From contig JAGMDB010000107.1 of NCBI GenBank assembly GCA_023128875.1, positions 1 to 6,114 on the forward strand: 6,114 bases of DNA, given 5' to 3'. Source of the DNA: Dehalococcoidia bacterium. Its GTDB lineage: Bacteria; Chloroflexota; Dehalococcoidia; GIF9; AB-539-J10. A model generated the notes under the pieces. That model ran no database searches. It had not been told where the DNA came from and saw nothing but the letters and a program-made list of their open reading frames with translations. Shown here piece by piece: positions 3,628 to 6,114 of this stretch (the first letter of the stretch is position 1; each line of letters opens with the position of its first letter). The translations under genes and the position numbers were made by a program.

Positions 3628-6114
3628 CTACCTCCCGCAGCAATATTTGTATTTTTTGCCTGAGCCGCAGGGGCAGGGGTCGTTGCGGCCCACTTTTTTA
3701 CCTGCTACCACAGCTCGCTTTTCGCGAGGGGGTTCTTTGCTAACGCTGACGTGGTAAATACTATGGACAACGTCATGTTGAATGCTAGCCAAAAGGGTCT
3801 CAAAAAGAATATGGCCCTCTTTCTTATATACCACCAGAGGGTCTTGCTGCCCAGCAGCGCGTAAACCTATTCCCTGCCGCACATGCTCCATAGCAGTAAG
3901 ATGTTCTCTCCATAATCCATCAATGACACGGAGCATCACCAATCTCTCTGCTATACGCATATTATTAGCGTCTAGCTCCCGCTCCCGCTGATTATAAAGT
4001 GTAACGGCGTAATCGCTTAACTTTTCTGTGATTTGTTTATCGTCAAGTTCTAAGAGGCCATCACTTCTGAATTGTGGCGGTAGGGGGAAAATACGGGAAA
4101 TGTCATCAAACAAGCCTGACAGGTCCAGCTCGCGCAGACTATGGTCAAAATGGGCATCTACCATGTTTTGAATTTCATCCTGAATCATAGACGTTATGTT
4201 CGCTTTTAAGTCAATTCCGCTCAGTATCTTCTTTCTCTCAGCATAAATTACCTCACGGTGCATGTTGACTACATCGTCATATTCCACAAGATGTTTACGG
4301 ATATCAAAATGATAGCCTTCTGTCTGCACCTGAGCATTTGTTATAGCTTTAGTGACCATGGGATGCTCAATAGGAGTATTCTCATCCATACCAGCCCATT
4401 CCATAAACCCCTTAACACGGTCGCCACCGAAGCGGCGAACAATCTCATCCTCTAAGGAGGCATAGAAACGGGAACTGCCTGGGTCGCCTTGTCTTCCTGC
4501 TCGACCACGAAGCTGGTTATCGATACGTCTGGCTTCATGATGCTCAGTGCCAATAATGTAAAGCCCGCCAAGTTCAATTACCCTATTGTGCTCTCTTTCC
4601 CATTCCTTAGAATCGCACCCCTCGGGGTTGCCACCGAGGATGATGTCCACACCACGCCCGGCCATATTAGTGGCCACAGTTACCGCTTCTATACGCCCCG
4701 CCTGAGCAATTATGCTCGCCTCCTTTTCATGATTCTTGGCGTTTAATACCTCATGCGGTATGCCTTTTCTTCTTAACAGGTCGCTTAAATATTCCGATTT
4801 CTCAATGGAAACTGTGCCTATAAGAACTGGCCTTTCCTGGTTGTGCAATTGTTCAATTTCCCTGGCTACTGCGGCAAACTTAGCTTTCTCATCTTTGTAA
4901 ATCTGGTCAGTATATTCAGTGCGAGCCAATGGCTTGTTTGTAGGCATGACCACTACTTCTAATTTATAAATCTTGTGAAATTCTTCGGCTTCAGTGGCGG
5001 CGGTTCCAGTCATGCCAGCCAACTTTTGATACATGCGGAAATAATTCTGAAAGGTGATGGTAGCCAAAGTAACGCTTTCCCGCTGAATCTTAACTCCCTC
5101 TTTAGCTTCGATGGCCTGATGTAGCCCTTCAGAATACCTTCGGCCAAACATCAATCTGCCGGTGAATTCATCCACGATTATAACTTGCCCGTTCTTGACC
5201 ACGTAATTATCATCCCTCTTAAATAAGGCGCGAGCCTTGAGCGCACTATTTAGATATTGTGTGAGGAAATAATTAGAGGGGTCGTAAAGGCTGGGCGCCT
5301 TAAGCAAACCTTCCCTTCTTAGCATCTTCTCTACCCTGCTGGTGCCGATATCAGTGAGGCTTACAGCGCGTGTCCTCTCAACAATGGTGTAATCCGCATC
5401 TTTGCTAAGGCGGGAAACCAGTTGAGCAAAGGTGTAATATTTCTGTGTTGCCTCCTCAGCAGGACCGCTTATGATTAATGGAGTGCGAGCTTCATCAATG
5501 AGAAGATTATCTACCTCATCAACAATGGCGTAGTTAAGCGGACGCTGCACACATTGAGACAAATCCAAAACCATATTATCCCTGAGATAATCAAAACCGA
5601 ATTCGTTATTGGTGCCATAAGTTATATCGGCTTCATAAGCCTGCCGGCGACTGATGGGGCGGAGGGAATCCCATTTCTGGTCTTCCGATTCATAACCAGG
5701 GTCATAAATATAGGAGGGAGAGGGTTGGTCTGGACCCTTCTGAGGGTTAATGCACGCAACGCTTATACCCAGAGCATGATAAATAGGGCCCATCCAGTGA
5801 CAGTCACGCTTGGCCAGATAATCATTAACGGTAACTAAATGGCAACCTTCCCCGGTAAGGGCACTGAGATAAAGGGGCAAAGTAGCTACCAGGGTTTTTC
5901 CTTCACCAGTTTTCATTTCAGCTATTTTGCCCTGATGAAGGACAATGCCGCCCATTAGCTGAACATCAAAATGCCTTTGCCTAATAGTTCGCTTGGCTGC
6001 TTCTCTCACTGCAGCATAGGCCTCAGGTAAAATCTCATCTAAATTTTCACCATTACTTAGCCGAGTTTTAGACTCATCGGTTTTAGCCCGAAGCTCAGCA
6101 TCGGTGAGCTTCTC
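3628..6114 (-). CDS. secA: Protein translocase ATPase SecA, 5' end outside the window
   Basis: 828 codons are visible and the frame is open to the right edge, starting [14 protein letters not shown]. Roughly the first 45-50 residues are missing. SecA is the ATPase motor that pushes unfolded preproteins through SecYEG. Counting from the edge, motor domain 1 shows Walker A MKTGEGKT (67-74), [14 protein letters not shown] (166-179) and Walker B DEVD (199-202). The preprotein cross-linking and scaffold region follows ([14 protein letters not shown] at 366-379). Motor domain 2 has [15 protein letters not shown] (481-495) and the arginine-finger region [18 protein letters not shown] (529-546). The helical scaffold [18 protein letters not shown] is at 732-749. 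The C-terminal SEC-C zinc motif has Cys814, Cys816, Cys825 and Cys826 and ends at the stop. A linker before the YGTNN motif ([16 protein letters not shown]) is longer than in E. coli and recalls Chloroflexota SecA. All motifs look functional. The GTG at 6009 is an internal valine codon, not the start. Confidence 0.97.
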   Translation of the reverse strand, partial: EKLTDAELRAKTDESKTRLSNGENLDEILPEAYAAVREAAKRTIRQRHFDVQLMGGIVLHQGKIAEMKTGEGKTLVATLPLYLSALTGEGCHLVTVNDYLAKRDCHWMGPIYHALGISVACINPQKGPDQPSPSYIYDPGYESEDQKWDSLRPISRRQAYEADITYGTNNEFGFDYLRDNMVLDLSQCVQRPLNYAIVDEVDNLLIDEARTPLIISGPAEEATQKYYTFAQLVSRLSKDADYTIVERTRAVSLTDIGTSRVEKMLRREGLLKAPSLYDPSNYFLTQYLNSALKARALFKRDDNYVVKNGQVIIVDEFTGRLMFGRRYSEGLHQAIEAKEGVKIQRESVTLATITFQNYFRMYQKLAGMTGTAATEAEEFHKIYKLEVVVMPTNKPLARTEYTDQIYKDEKAKFAAVAREIEQLHNQERPVLIGTVSIEKSEYLSDLLRRKGIPHEVLNAKNHEKEASIIAQAGRIEAVTVATNMAGRGVDIILGGNPEGCDSKEWEREHNRVIELGGLYIIGTEHHEARRIDNQLRGRAGRQGDPGSSRFYASLEDEIVRRFGGDRVKGFMEWAGMDENTPIEHPMVTKAITNAQVQTEGYHFDIRKHLVEYDDVVNMHREVIYAERKKILSGIDLKANITSMIQDEIQNMVDAHFDHSLRELDLSGLFDDISRIFPLPPQFRSDGLLELDDKQITEKLSDYAVTLYNQRERELDANNMRIAERLVMLRVIDGLWREHLTAMEHVRQGIGLRAAGQQDPLVVYKKEGHILFETLLASIQHDVVHSIYHVSVSKEPPREKRAVVAGKKVGRNDPCPCGSGKKYKYCCGR
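3631..3675 (-). repeat. SEC-C direct repeat, secA copy
   Basis: This is the last part of secA, encoding [15 protein letters not shown] just before the TAG stop at 3630-3628. It matches 2730-2774 at 43 of 45 bases. The two copies bracket the toxin-antitoxin module as direct repeats in the same orientation. Confidence 0.9.

Noticed and set aside
5554..5838. Plus-strand open frame of 94 codons inside secA
   Set aside because: It is antisense to strongly conserved SecA motor-domain codons and its product is not protein-like; it is a shadow of secA. The same holds for plus-strand frames at 3782-3991, 4258-4455 and 4489-4746.

Overview
The window reads almost entirely on the minus strand and looks like a bacterial chromosome segment. 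My best guess is the phylum Chloroflexota, possibly class Dehalococcoidia. That guess rests on family resemblance: a SecA with an extra linker (a 'YDP...LRPISRR' stretch) before the [14 protein letters not shown] motif, followed downstream by a bacterial family X polymerase. It is an inference, not a search result.

In transcription order (high to low coordinates) the layout is as follows. secA lacks its 5' end and runs from the right edge to 3628. Next comes a compact toxin-antitoxin pair (excisionase-type HTH antitoxin plus PIN-domain VapC toxin, 3548-2782), with its own consensus promoter and a perfect palindromic operator. A second copy of the secA SEC-C zinc-motif DNA abuts the vapC stop and begins a frameshifted gene whose body (2780-2314) looks like a small PD-(D/E)XK-type nuclease. 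A small unrecognised gene with two in-frame stops follows (2288-2091) and overlaps the start of intact polX (2094-382). polX is followed with no gap by a HAD-phosphatase gene of which only the 5' end survives (381-301), then a scar, then the 3' end of some gene (230-147). An MgtC/SapB-family gene starts at a TTG at 146 and leaves the window on the left.

Two large housekeeping genes (secA, polX) are therefore intact as far as seen. The DNA between secA and polX, and just after polX, holds a toxin-antitoxin insertion, a 45-bp duplication of the secA 3' end and three broken genes. The close spacing (ATGA overlaps, zero-gap junctions) suggests an old co-directional operon that was later disrupted.

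The most interesting signal is the direct repeat of the secA SEC-C tail bracketing the toxin-antitoxin module. Its two internal differences are both synonymous, and the secA stop codon TAG corresponds to GAG in the other copy. No RNA gene, CRISPR array or recognisable transposase was seen. No stretch over 300 bases lacks a gene or gene remnant.
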